Positions 15,987 to 24,716 of a stretch of 64,000 bases of DNA are shown here, in pieces (positions within the stretch are counted from its first letter, which is position 1; every line of letters starts with the position of its first letter). Source of the DNA: an uncultured Lachnospiraceae bacterium (GTDB taxonomy: Bacteria > Bacillota > Clostridia > Lachnospirales > Lachnospiraceae); NCBI GenBank assembly GCA_910578885.1, contig CAJTSH010000015.1:13327-77326 (forward strand). The letters are read 5' to 3'. A program made the translations under genes and the position numbers. The notes beneath the pieces are model-generated. The model worked only from the letters and a program-made list of their open reading frames with translations. It was not told the DNA's origin and searched no databases.

Positions 15987-17369
15987 TTATGCATGTTGAG
16001 CCATATATTTCGAACACACATCAACAGCCACCTGCTTAAATATATCCACAAAATCATCACAGTAAGCTCTATTAATATCATTATACAGAACTTTAGACTG
16101 TGCTGTACACCCCCCACCACAAAACATCATATATTTACACTTCTTACATTCTTCAAGTTTATCTACAGTTCTACCTTTCCATTTTTCAAGATTATCGTTG
16201 AATTCAAACTCACAGGTCTCAACATTAACTCGTCCAATTGCATGTTCCTTCTCCGACAACACATCCCAACATGGATAAATATCACCATATGGATCAATCG
16301 TATACATTCCCATATTCGCTCCACAGTATCCCGATCTAAATGGTGCAAATGTATTATGTTCTAACATATCCAAAAGTCTTGTGGATAATCCTTGATAAAT
16401 ACTATTAAATTGAAATTTACTAATATCTTCTCCATAATGCGCCGCCATCTTTGTCATCAATTCCACTTCTGAAAGCGACTCACCAATTTGATCATAACAT
16501 TTCATTGTAGTCTTAAAATAATAAGAAAAGTTAGGCTTCTTTGTCCATCCGTTGTTCTTATAGAAAGAAATGAGATCTGAAATAGCTTCCAAATTCTTTG
16601 TATTAACATTTGTTCTAAGAACAATATTAATCCCTTTCTCAAGGCCAAGCTGTACATTCTTCATAATTCTGTTATATGTACCCTGCCCACCTGTCAGATA
16701 CCTTCTCTTATCATGCTCCTCACCAATTCCATCAATCGTAATCTGAACATATCGAAAATTAAACTCTTTTATAAGATCAACATATTTATCAAGATCATAA
16801 CCGTTACTGATGCAGCAAATCGGCATGCCTATCTCACGCGCTTTGTCACAAATGCGTTTTACAATATCATAGTTTGTTCTTAATAATGGCTCACCGCCGA
16901 ATAAGTAGATACTCTCTAATTTATATCCCCCTTCTTTTGCGGATTTAAGCTTTGTAAAAATAGCATCTATCATCTCAAAACTCATCTTGCCATTCAGCCA
17001 ATCCTCTCCATTACACTGAAGATTGCGTTCAAAACAGTACTCACATCTAAAATTACAATTATAGGTTGGAAGCAATGTAATGCTAAGACGCTTTCTACCT
17101 CTGTCATTCATGCCCTTGCACAGTTTTGTTATAAACTTAAACTCATCTTCCTCAGTCAAAGAAGTCAGATATCCTCTCTTAATCAATCCTTCTCGGATAT
17201 CATCTGGCAATTCATCTGCTTTCGAAATATCACTTCTACAAGCCTCCAAAACATCTGCATATTTCTTCTCTAAAATATCAAATGAACCATGAACACCCTG
17301 AATCATCAAACACTGATCCGCATTCTCCTTTAACTCTAAACTAATATTGTAATCACTCGTTCTTAACAT
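15987..17369 (-). CDS. Radical SAM/SPASM peptide maturase
   Basis: 460 residues. The N-terminal ~90 residues (SFDILEKKYADVLEACRSD ... LIKRGYLT) look like a leader-recognition domain. The radical SAM core follows with the CX3CX2C cluster motif C105-NFR-C109-EY-C112, FGGEPLLR and TIDG blocks. The C-terminal SPASM region has GYCGANMGMYTIDPYGDIYPC and CKKCKYMMFCGGGC with a last Cys in AYCDDF, enough for two auxiliary clusters. It is predicted to install thioether links from Cys in the precursors encoded directly downstream. AAGAGGATATGAAAA precedes the ATG. Enzymes of this architecture make sactipeptides or ranthipeptides; which bond forms here is not visible. Confidence 0.93.
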   Translation of the reverse strand: MLRTSDYNISLELKENADQCLMIQGVHGSFDILEKKYADVLEACRSDISKADELPDDIREGLIKRGYLTSLTEEDEFKFITKLCKGMNDRGRKRLSITLLPTYNCNFRCEYCFERNLQCNGEDWLNGKMSFEMIDAIFTKLKSAKEGGYKLESIYLFGGEPLLRTNYDIVKRICDKAREIGMPICCISNGYDLDKYVDLIKEFNFRYVQITIDGIGEEHDKRRYLTGGQGTYNRIMKNVQLGLEKGINIVLRTNVNTKNLEAISDLISFYKNNGWTKKPNFSYYFKTTMKCYDQIGESLSEVELMTKMAAHYGEDISKFQFNSIYQGLSTRLLDMLEHNTFAPFRSGYCGANMGMYTIDPYGDIYPCWDVLSEKEHAIGRVNVETCEFEFNDNLEKWKGRTVDKLEECKKCKYMMFCGGGCTAQSKVLYNDINRAYCDDFVDIFKQVAVDVCSKYMAQHA

Positions 17370-17504
17370 TTTTTCATATCCTCTTATTATTAATAGTATC
17401 TTGTAAGGATTTGCAAGACACTACTGTCCGCATAAATCCAACTTTTTATTTGTAAAAACAATTCTTGAATCAAAATTTAAATGATACCCAACTTGTTAAT
17501 ATCA

Positions 17505-17573
17505 TCACAAAATCCAATCCCAAATCTTTTTCCAAACATTAGCAACAGCATAAACTCCATAAAAAAAATCCAT
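17505..17573 (-). CDS. 22-residue aromatic/hydrophobic peptide, first gene of the RiPP transcript
   Basis: ATG 17573 has a strong GAGGAGGGAACGGGA site and lies about 15 bases after the predicted transcription start of the LytTR-type promoter. The 22-residue product begins MDFFYGVYAVANVW and ends KKIWDWIL: three Trp, two Tyr, two Phe, two adjacent Lys, no Cys and no Gly-Gly leader. It could be a secreted pheromone sensed by the linked GHKL kinase, a phenol-soluble-modulin-like amphipathic peptide, or a small regulatory peptide. No AgrB-type processing enzyme is nearby. The coding case rests on ribosome-binding site, promoter position and composition. Confidence 0.6.
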   Translation of the reverse strand: MDFFYGVYAVANVWKKIWDWIL

Positions 17574-17594
17574 TCCCGTTCCCTCCTCTTTTTC

Positions 17595-17623
17595 AAGATA
17601 ACAGAACAAAAAATGGATTTCAA
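17595..17623 (-). promoter_or_regulatory. Main promoter of the RiPP operon
   Basis: Minus-strand TTGAAA (17623-17618), 17-base spacer, TATCTT (17600-17595). The Shine-Dalgarno of the 22-residue peptide begins about seven bases after the -10 box. The -35 lies three bases from the proximal direct repeat. Confidence 0.7.
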
Positions 17624-17626
17624 CCA

Positions 17627-17662
17627 TAACTCCTTAAACGGTCACTTAACTCCTTAAACGGT
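17627..17662 (-). promoter_or_regulatory. Tandem direct repeats, probable LytTR regulator binding site
   Basis: Two exact copies of ACCGTTTAAGGAGTTA (minus strand; 17662-17647 and 17642-17627), 20 bases apart start to start, directly upstream of the -35 box. The ACCGTTTAA half-site and two-turn phasing resemble AgrA/LytTR sites (consensus around ACAGTTAAG). The distal copy contains the stop codon of the sensor kinase gene. The LytTR regulator at 18975 is the obvious candidate binder. Confidence 0.7.
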
Positions 17663-18967
17663 AATTTCCGCATTCCTTAATACCACTTTTACGCAAAAGC
17701 AGAATCTCTCCTTTTTAACTTCCAAACTTCCCCCATGATCTTTAACTACCCTCTCTACATTTTTTAACCCAAGCCCATGATTCCTTTTATCTTTCTTGCT
17801 AGTACGAAAAGTCTCTTCTTCCTGACTACCATCAGATACACTGTTCCTTATTTCCGTCTGAAAATACGTTTTCCCCTGCGAAATCTGTATTGCAAAAAAT
17901 CTCTCGCTGCCTTTCCTCTGCCGGCCTATCTCTTCCACTGCATTCTGCACAAGATTTGCATATATGGTACACAATTCCATCTCATCAAGTGATAATGCTG
18001 TATGTAGTTTACCTTCCACACTTACAGTCACATCTTCAGCTAATAATGAAATATAATAATTAAGAATCATATCCAGTATCTTATTTCCTGTAACATACCC
18101 TCTCTTCTGAATCAGATCCATCTGTCCTTTCATTTCCATAAGATACTCCTTTAACATAGGAATATCTCCATCATCCACAAGTGCGTTCAGACACAACAAA
18201 TGATTATCCATATCATGACGGTATTTTCTAGTATCCTCTTCCTTTTCTAAAAGAGCCTCATAGTAACGCTTCTGCAAATCCTGCAGCTCTAATTCCCTGC
18301 GCACCATCTCCTCCATCTTCTGATTCACATTTCCAATATAAATTGCAAATATTCCAAGCATGCCAATCCCTAACAGCGAAATTGTACTTACCCAGTTTAC
18401 AATCATGTGAAATTTTTCATTCTCAATATGATCCTTTGCATAGCCTAACCCAGAAATCGTAAACAGCATGGATACCGCCATGACTGCCACCATAGGCTGC
18501 ATCCCTTTTCTGGCTAAAGAGAGGAGTTTCTTATTATGATCCTCACGCAATCTACTCTTGATAAATGAAACAAGTAAGATAACGCCTCCCGTCATCAGGC
18601 TGGATGCCAGATATTGAAAATCTTCCAGATAAATTTTCATCCTCTGCCCCGGCTCATAAAAAATCAAAAAATTTCCAAAGAGCCCATCCATACACGTCAG
18701 AACAAAGCATAAGGTAAAAAGCTGAATGATGCGCACAGACAATTTCGACTGCATAGCCAAAAACATTCCAACAACCACACAAAAATACATCAAAACATAA
18801 ATTCCGTCCTCCCCTGGACTTCCAAGAAATGCCGCAGTAAAAAACGGAATTCCTCCAATAAGCATAATCCACTTTTTAGATAACTTTCCGGAAAATAGCA
18901 AGAAATATCCAATCCGATACTTCAAACATTCTACCAGATAAATGACTGCCAATATAATGCCTCTCAC
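17654..18967 (-). CDS. GHKL-family sensor histidine kinase (AgrC-like)
   Basis: 437 residues from GTG 18967 (AGGTGAGAAAAGA upstream). The N-terminal half has about six membrane segments, the usual sensor of peptide-sensing kinases. Then come a coiled linker, the phospho-acceptor region KYRHDMDNHLLCLNALV, the N-box NLVQNAVEEI and the G-box HGLGLKNVERVV. It follows the LytTR regulator by seven bases and precedes the RiPP operon, so it probably senses an extracellular signal, perhaps one of the locus peptides, and controls the locus. Its stop codon lies within the operator. Confidence 0.9.
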   Translation of the reverse strand: MRGIILAVIYLVECLKYRIGYFLLFSGKLSKKWIMLIGGIPFFTAAFLGSPGEDGIYVLMYFCVVVGMFLAMQSKLSVRIIQLFTLCFVLTCMDGLFGNFLIFYEPGQRMKIYLEDFQYLASSLMTGGVILLVSFIKSRLREDHNKKLLSLARKGMQPMVAVMAVSMLFTISGLGYAKDHIENEKFHMIVNWVSTISLLGIGMLGIFAIYIGNVNQKMEEMVRRELELQDLQKRYYEALLEKEEDTRKYRHDMDNHLLCLNALVDDGDIPMLKEYLMEMKGQMDLIQKRGYVTGNKILDMILNYYISLLAEDVTVSVEGKLHTALSLDEMELCTIYANLVQNAVEEIGRQRKGSERFFAIQISQGKTYFQTEIRNSVSDGSQEEETFRTSKKDKRNHGLGLKNVERVVKDHGGSLEVKKERFCFCVKVVLRNAEITV

Positions 18968-18974
18968 TCTTTTC

Positions 18975-19679
18975 TCACCTATACCTTAAATCAAACTCTA
19001 TATACTTTTGCTCAAAGTCCTTCCTTCTTCTTCTTGAAACTTCAAATTCTTTTCCACCAATTCGGATAGCTCCTTCCGAATAGACCTGAATCCACTGCAT
19101 ATTTACCATACACTTGCGATTAATCCGGAAAAAAATCCGTTCATCCAACATACATTCTACTTCATTCAAAGATGTCTCTTTCCGAAACACCTTATCATCC
19201 ACAACAAACTCTGTATAACCATTATAAGCAATAATATATGATATATCACGCTGACAAACCTTATACAAATTTCTCATATAATATAATTCCATTATCTCTT
19301 CCCCAAAATTCCGCAAAGCCACACCCTGCAATGCCTCTTCTATCTCCGCCTTATCAAATGGCTTTGTGACAAAACGCTCCGCATGAATCCGAAATGCATC
19401 TTTAAACCGATCCACTCTTCCAGTTGCCATAATAATCTTGCATTTCGGATTTATCTGCTTTATCTTTCTTCCAAGCTCTATTCCATCCATTCCGGGCATT
19501 TCTATATCAAGAAAAACTACATTTATTTTATCTATCTGCCCTAATAAACTTTCTCCGTCTAAAAACAAATACAATTCATAACTGCCATTCTGCGCACTTA
19601 AATACGCTTCCAACATTTTTTTTAGCTCAATTACAATCTCTTTTTGATCGTCACAAATACCTATTATCAATTTCTCCAT
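18975..19679 (-). CDS. LytTR-family response regulator (AgrA-like)
   Basis: 234 residues. The receiver domain (1-120) has the acidic pair CDDQK, phospho-acceptor D58 in VVFLDIEMPGMDG and Lys in FVTKPFDKAE. The C-terminal LytTR DNA-binding domain (about 130-230) shows FFRINRKCMVNMQWI and SRRRRKDFE. LytTR proteins bind pairs of ~9-bp direct repeats about two helical turns apart, as found at 17627-17662. It is the first gene of the regulatory pair. No comparable repeats were seen upstream of this gene itself. Confidence 0.93.
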   Translation of the reverse strand: MEKLIIGICDDQKEIVIELKKMLEAYLSAQNGSYELYLFLDGESLLGQIDKINVVFLDIEMPGMDGIELGRKIKQINPKCKIIMATGRVDRFKDAFRIHAERFVTKPFDKAEIEEALQGVALRNFGEEIMELYYMRNLYKVCQRDISYIIAYNGYTEFVVDDKVFRKETSLNEVECMLDERIFFRINRKCMVNMQWIQVYSEGAIRIGGKEFEVSRRRRKDFEQKYIEFDLRYR

Positions 19680-19804
19680 AACCCTAATTGATTCCTCGCT
19701 TCCCAGATATTCATCTAATTGCCGGAATTTATCCCTCGTTGATTGTTTTCTATATCTCTTTGTATAAATTTTCCTTTATAATGTTTCCTATACAATTTTT
19801 TAAA

Positions 19805-19831
19805 GGCTCTGTCGATTTCTCCGACAGAGCC
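19805..19831 (-). terminator. Terminator of the ATP synthase operon
   Basis: A 10-bp stem (GGCTCTGTCG / CGACAGAGCC) with a 7-base loop followed on the minus strand by TTTAAAAAATT, 11 bases past the atpC stop. Confidence 0.8.
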
Positions 19832-19841
19832 ACTTTTTACT

Positions 19842-20249
19842 CTATTTCTTCACTTCCATCCGCACCAGCGCTTTTCGCAGCGCAAGCTCCGCACGCGCAA
19901 GATCTATGTCCTTCGTCTTCACTGCCAGACGTTCCTTTGCACGCTCCAAAGCGGCTTCGGCGCGTTTTGCATCAATTTCATCCGGCCACTCGGCAATCTC
20001 TGCCAAAAGCGTTACCTTCTCCGGCAAAATCTCTGCAAATCCCGCATGAACAGCCGCCGTTTTCTTACCCTCGTCCATCGTAATCGTAACTACGCCGGGG
20101 GCAAGCACCGTGGTCAGCGGAATATGGTTCTTGTAGACACCAATCTCGCCGACCGTTGTATTAAATTCAATCATAGTTGCCTTCCCTGTAAAAAAAACAC
20201 GGTCGGGCGTTATGATTTCCACATCGAAAATCCTGTTCTCCTCTGCCAT
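19842..20249 (-). CDS. atpC: ATP synthase epsilon subunit
   Basis: 135 residues. The N-terminal beta-sandwich (FDVEIITPDRVFFTGKATMIE ... GEIGVYKNHIPLTTVL) and a C-terminal helical hairpin rich in Ala/Glu/Lys (ALERAKERL ... ALRKALVRM) match AtpC. It couples rotor and catalytic head and can inhibit hydrolysis. Last gene of the operon, 11 bases after atpD. Confidence 0.97.
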   Translation of the reverse strand: MAEENRIFDVEIITPDRVFFTGKATMIEFNTTVGEIGVYKNHIPLTTVLAPGVVTITMDEGKKTAAVHAGFAEILPEKVTLLAEIAEWPDEIDAKRAEAALERAKERLAVKTKDIDLARAELALRKALVRMEVKK

Positions 20250-20260
20250 AGCGTCACCCC

Positions 20261-21652
20261 TTACTGCATACGGGCACGTACTTCATCAATGCTTCCTGCA
20301 TTTAAGAAATAGCTTTCCGGAACATCATCGTGCTTTCCTTCTAAGATTTCGCGGAATCCACGGATTGTCTCTGCAATCGGAACATATTTACCGTCTAATC
20401 CGGTAAACTGTGTCGCCACAAAGAACGGCTGAGATAAGAAACGCTGCACCTTTCTCGCACGGCTTACTACCAGCTTATCTTCCTCCGACAATTCGTCCAT
20501 ACCAAGAATCGCAATAATATCCTGAAGCTCTTTGTACTTCTGTAAAATCTCCTGCACGCCGCGGGCAACCTCAAAATGCTCCTGTCCAACGACACGCGGG
20601 TCAAGAATACGCGAGGTAGAACCAAGCGGATCTACTGCCGGATAGATACCAAGCTCAACGATGGAACGATCCAGAACTGTGGTCGCATCCAGATGCGCAA
20701 ATGTTGTTGCCGGAGCCGGGTCAGTCAAGTCGTCTGCCGGAACGTAAACTGCCTGAACGGAAGTAATGGAACCGTTCTTCGTGGAAGTAATACGCTCCTG
20801 AAGCGCACCCATCTCTGTCTGCAGCGTCGGCTGATAACCTACCGCAGAAGGCATACGTCCTAACAACGCAGACACCTCAGAACCTGCCTGAGTAAACCGG
20901 AAAATATTATCAATGAACAGCAGCACATCCTTACCGCCCTTATCACGGAAATATTCTGCCATTGTAAGTCCTGTCAGACCTACGCGCATACGCGCTCCCG
21001 GCGGCTCGTTCATCTGTCCGAATACCATTGTCGTCTTATCAATAACGCCGGATTCCTTCATTTCGTAGTACAGATCGTTTCCTTCACGGGTACGCTCTCC
21101 TACGCCTGTAAATACGGAATATCCGCCGTGCTCTGTTGCAATATTGTGAATCAGCTCCTGAATCAGTACGGTCTTGCCTACGCCGGCGCCGCCGAACAAT
21201 CCAATCTTACCGCCCTTCTGGTATGGGCAGAGAAGATCGACAACCTTGATTCCCGTCTCCAACATCTCTGTAGAGGTTGCCTGCTCCTCAAAAGCCGGAG
21301 CCTTTCTGTGAATTGGCATATATTCAACGTCTTTCGGCGCTTCCACCTCGTCAATCGGGTCACCCAATACGTTAAACATACGTCCCAACGTATTCTCACC
21401 TACCGGTACACTGATCGGCGCTCCGGTTGCAACTGCATCCATTCCGCGAACCAGTCCATCGGTAGAACCCATGGCAATACAGCGCACCGTATCATCACCC
21501 AGATGCTGCGATACCTCGACCACCAAACGTTTCCCATCCTTCAACGGGATATTGATTGCCTCATATATTTCCGGAAGCTTGCCCTCCGTAAATTTGATAT
21601 CAAGTACCGCACCAATAATCTGAGTGATTTTGCCAATATTCGTTTCTGCCAT
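20261..21652 (-). CDS. atpD: ATP synthase beta subunit
   Basis: 463 residues from ATG 21652 (MAETNIGKITQIIG; AAAGGAGTGATAAGAAA upstream). Catalytic P-loop GGAGVGKTV, the GERTREGNDLY block, DNIFRFTQAGSEVSALLGRMPSAVGY and the catalytic Glu region are intact. It forms the catalytic alpha3-beta3 head with AtpA. An upstream in-frame extension of 16 residues is not needed. Confidence 0.98.
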   Translation of the reverse strand: MAETNIGKITQIIGAVLDIKFTEGKLPEIYEAINIPLKDGKRLVVEVSQHLGDDTVRCIAMGSTDGLVRGMDAVATGAPISVPVGENTLGRMFNVLGDPIDEVEAPKDVEYMPIHRKAPAFEEQATSTEMLETGIKVVDLLCPYQKGGKIGLFGGAGVGKTVLIQELIHNIATEHGGYSVFTGVGERTREGNDLYYEMKESGVIDKTTMVFGQMNEPPGARMRVGLTGLTMAEYFRDKGGKDVLLFIDNIFRFTQAGSEVSALLGRMPSAVGYQPTLQTEMGALQERITSTKNGSITSVQAVYVPADDLTDPAPATTFAHLDATTVLDRSIVELGIYPAVDPLGSTSRILDPRVVGQEHFEVARGVQEILQKYKELQDIIAILGMDELSEEDKLVVSRARKVQRFLSQPFFVATQFTGLDGKYVPIAETIRGFREILEGKHDDVPESYFLNAGSIDEVRARMQ

Positions 21653-21711
21653 TTTCTTATCACTCCTTTTTATTTTTTCGTAACGCACAAAAGCCGTCAT
21701 TTCCTAAGCTA

Positions 21712-22566
21712 TCAGGAAATGGCATTTGCACCTGCAATAATCTCGGTCAGCTCCTGCGTAATTGAGCCCTGACGGGCTCTGTTATATTTCAACGTCAAAT
21801 CACTTATCATGTCTTCCGCATTGCTGGTAGCAGAATCCATCGCCTGCATTCTTGCGCCGTTCTCACTCGCTACCGCTTCTACCAGCGCACCGTAAAACAA
21901 GCTGGTAACATACTTCGGAATAATCAAATCCAGAGCTTCTTCCTCCGTCGGCTCATAATTCATCAGGACATTGGAAGCTTCCTCCTCCTTGGATTCTCCC
22001 ATTTCTACCGGAAGCAGCTTCATGAGTTTCGGCTCATGCACTACCGTATTTTTAAAATGCGTATATGCAAGATAGATTTCTCCAATCTCACCGACTGCGT
22101 ACTGCTCTAACATCTGACGGCAGATTGCAGACGCATCTGCATAAGTCGGAGCTTCTATCACCTCTGAAGCATCCATCTTAATCTCATAACCACGGTGCTC
22201 TAAGCCCTCTAAGCCCTTTCGCCCGATTGCATAAATTGCCACATCTTCCTTTTCAAAATCGCTGCCTGTAATCAGCTTGACAATATTGGAATTATAGCCT
22301 CCTGCAAGTCCGCGGTTGGAAGTAATGACCACGATTGCTTTCTTGCCGGACTGCCCTCCCGTAAGATACGGATGGTTGATATTACCGGAACGGGAAAGCA
22401 TAGAGCTTACAGTCCGGTACATATAGTTAAAATATGGATTTGTCTCCTCTGCTCTTGCCCTAGCCTTCTGCAGCTTTACGGTAGAAACAAGCTTCATGGC
22501 TTTTGTGATCTGCTGTGTACTTTGTATACTGCCTTTGCGCCGTTTGATGTCTCTCATGGACGCCAT
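21712..22566 (-). CDS. atpG: ATP synthase gamma subunit
   Basis: 284 residues from ATG 22566, chosen because GGCGGTGAGAACT precedes it and MASMRDIKRRKGSIQSTQQI is the family N-terminus. The C-terminus RARQGSITQELTEIIAGANA is the conserved central-stalk helix. The longer frame upstream (to 22635) runs towards the end of atpA and has no ribosome-binding site. Confidence 0.96.
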   Translation of the reverse strand: MASMRDIKRRKGSIQSTQQITKAMKLVSTVKLQKARARAEETNPYFNYMYRTVSSMLSRSGNINHPYLTGGQSGKKAIVVITSNRGLAGGYNSNIVKLITGSDFEKEDVAIYAIGRKGLEGLEHRGYEIKMDASEVIEAPTYADASAICRQMLEQYAVGEIGEIYLAYTHFKNTVVHEPKLMKLLPVEMGESKEEEASNVLMNYEPTEEEALDLIIPKYVTSLFYGALVEAVASENGARMQAMDSATSNAEDMISDLTLKYNRARQGSITQELTEIIAGANAIS

Positions 22567-22647
22567 AGTTCTCACCGCCTTTTCTAAAGCATTCGTCTTG
22601 TGCACATTTATCGGAATCTCTGCTTCCGAAAACACTGTGGTCCCATA

Positions 22648-24153
22648 CTAACGGAACTGCGCCTTGCACTCCTCGATTGCTTTGATTAATTTCTGCTCTA
22701 TCTCTTCCTCTAACTGCTTCGACTCACGAATGGACTCGAAAATCTCCGGATATTTTGTATCAATGTAATCAAACAGCTCACCCTCAAAACGCAGGATATG
22801 ATCCACCTCAATATCCAACAGATATTTCTTGGTAGCTGCGTAGATAATCACTACCTGCTTCTCAACTGCCATCGGCTGATACTGCGGCTGTTTTAATATT
22901 TCCTTAATTCGCTCGCCCTGTGCAAGCTTCTCGGTCGTGTCTGCATCCAGCTCAGACCCGAACTGTGAAAACGCAGCGAGCTCCCTATATTGCGCCAGCT
23001 CTACTCGAATCGGCGCAGCAATCTTTTTCATCGCCTTAATCTGTGCGGCTCCTCCTACACGGGATACGGACAGACCTGCATTGATTGCCGGACGGAAACC
23101 TGCATTAAACATATCTGTCTCCAGATAGATCTGACCGTCTGTAATGGAAATTACATTCGTCGGAATATACGCCGATACATCTCCTGCCTGCGTCTCAATA
23201 ATCGGAAGCGCCGTCAGAGAACCTCCGCCTAATTTGTCGGATAGCTTTGCCGCACGCTCTAACAATCTGGAATGTAAATAGAATACATCACCCGGATACG
23301 CCTCACGTCCTGGCGGACGTTTCAGCAGCAAGGAAAGGGTACGGTATGCAGCTGCATGTTTACTCAGGTCATCATAGATAATCAGCACATCCTCGCCGTT
23401 CTCCATCCACTCTTCACCCATCGCACATCCTGAATACGGTGCAATGTACTGTAATGGTGCGAGCTCGCTCGCCGTAGATACTACGATGGTCGTATATGCC
23501 ATAGCGCCATACTCTTCTAAAGTCTTTACCAGAGTCGCAACTGTTGACGCCTTCTGACCGATGGCAACATAAATACATTTCACTCCCTGCCCCTTCTGGT
23601 TGATAATCGTATCCATTGCAATTGCCGTCTTACCGGTCTGCTTATCTCCGATAATCAGCTCTCTTTGTCCGCGTCCAATCGGAACCATCGAATCAATTGC
23701 CTTGATTCCGGTCTGCAGCGGAGTGTCTACGGACTTTCTGGAAATAACACCGCTTGCCACTCTTTCAATCTGGCGGTGCTTGTCTGTCTGAATAGGACCC
23801 TTACCATCTATCGGCTGTCCTAACGCATTGACAACGCGTCCTAACAAGGCATCTCCTACGGGAACCTCCACCACGCGTCCGGTCGTTTTTACGGTATCTC
23901 CCTCATTGATATTCCTCTGTTCGCCGAGCAATACGGCGCCTACGTTATCCTCTTCTAAGTTCAATACCATTCCATATACTTCACCAGGGAACTCTAAAAG
24001 CTCTCCCTGCATCGCATTCTCAAGTCCGTGGATACGGGCAATACCATCTGCCACCTGAATTACGGTGCCGACATCTGCCACCTCCAGCTGCGCTGCATAT
24101 CTCTTCATCTGCTCTTTGATGACGGAACTTATTTCTTCTGGTCTCAAATTCAT
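22648..24153 (-). CDS. atpA: ATP synthase alpha subunit
   Basis: 501 residues from ATG 24153 (MNLRPEEISSVIKEQ), with TAGGTGAATGCGCTCC upstream. P-loop GDKQTGKTA, the alpha-specific GYSxC-type region and GGSLTALPIIETQAGDVSAY are intact. The start lies inside the last codons of atpH (stop at 24150), indicating translational coupling. Confidence 0.98.
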   Translation of the reverse strand: MNLRPEEISSVIKEQMKRYAAQLEVADVGTVIQVADGIARIHGLENAMQGELLEFPGEVYGMVLNLEEDNVGAVLLGEQRNINEGDTVKTTGRVVEVPVGDALLGRVVNALGQPIDGKGPIQTDKHRQIERVASGVISRKSVDTPLQTGIKAIDSMVPIGRGQRELIIGDKQTGKTAIAMDTIINQKGQGVKCIYVAIGQKASTVATLVKTLEEYGAMAYTTIVVSTASELAPLQYIAPYSGCAMGEEWMENGEDVLIIYDDLSKHAAAYRTLSLLLKRPPGREAYPGDVFYLHSRLLERAAKLSDKLGGGSLTALPIIETQAGDVSAYIPTNVISITDGQIYLETDMFNAGFRPAINAGLSVSRVGGAAQIKAMKKIAAPIRVELAQYRELAAFSQFGSELDADTTEKLAQGERIKEILKQPQYQPMAVEKQVVIIYAATKKYLLDIEVDHILRFEGELFDYIDTKYPEIFESIRESKQLEEEIEQKLIKAIEECKAQFR

Positions 24154-24716
24154 GGAGCGCATTCACCTACTTTCAACTGTATTTTCGATAATTCACCGGT
24201 CAACCGTTCTAACTTCGTGCGGACACTGCTGTCTGCGACCCGGTCCCCGATTCGAATTACCATGCCGCCAATCAGTGCGGCGTCTGTCTTATAATGCATT
24301 TCAAATTTTACATACCCGGTTGTTTCAAGCAGCTTCTTTTCCACCGCCGCCTTCTGTGCCTCGGATAAATCCAATGCGGATGTCACGTATGCAGTTCCGA
24401 TGTGTTTATATTCCTTAACCGCATCGATAAAATATTCAAATACGGATTTTATTTCCCCGAAATGGTCTTTATCGACCACCATTCGCATCAATCCCAGAAT
24501 CTCATCTGCAATTTTCCCGGTGAAAATCTTCTCCAGCATCTGCAATTTCTCTTCTTTTGCAATCTGCGGGTGTGTCATCAGTCTGGACAAATCCTCATTT
24601 GCTCCCAATATGTCAAGGATGCCTTTCGCTTCCTCGTAAAATTCATCCATCCTGCCATCTTCTGCCGCAACCTCAAACAACGCATCGCCATATGTTTTTG
24701 ATACTAGCTTCGCCAT
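24150..24716 (-). CDS. atpH: ATP synthase delta subunit
   Basis: 188 residues, peripheral stalk. N-terminal helical domain MAKLVSKTYGDALFEVA and C-terminal IGGMVIRIGDRVADSSVRTKL match AtpH. It overlaps atpF by 13 bases and atpA by four. Confidence 0.96.
   Translation of the reverse strand: MAKLVSKTYGDALFEVAAEDGRMDEFYEEAKGILDILGANEDLSRLMTHPQIAKEEKLQMLEKIFTGKIADEILGLMRMVVDKDHFGEIKSVFEYFIDAVKEYKHIGTAYVTSALDLSEAQKAAVEKKLLETTGYVKFEMHYKTDAALIGGMVIRIGDRVADSSVRTKLERLTGELSKIQLKVGECAP

Noticed and set aside
17505..17573. KxxxW motif in the 22-residue peptide, suggesting a streptide-type RiPP
   Set aside because: No leader sequence in front of it and the linked maturase has Cys-rich substrates; one Lys-Trp spacing in a Trp-rich peptide is not evidence.
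17654..19679. Complete Agr quorum-sensing system
   Set aside because: Only the kinase and LytTR regulator are present; no AgrB-like membrane protease or AgrD-like cyclic-lactone precursor was found in the window.
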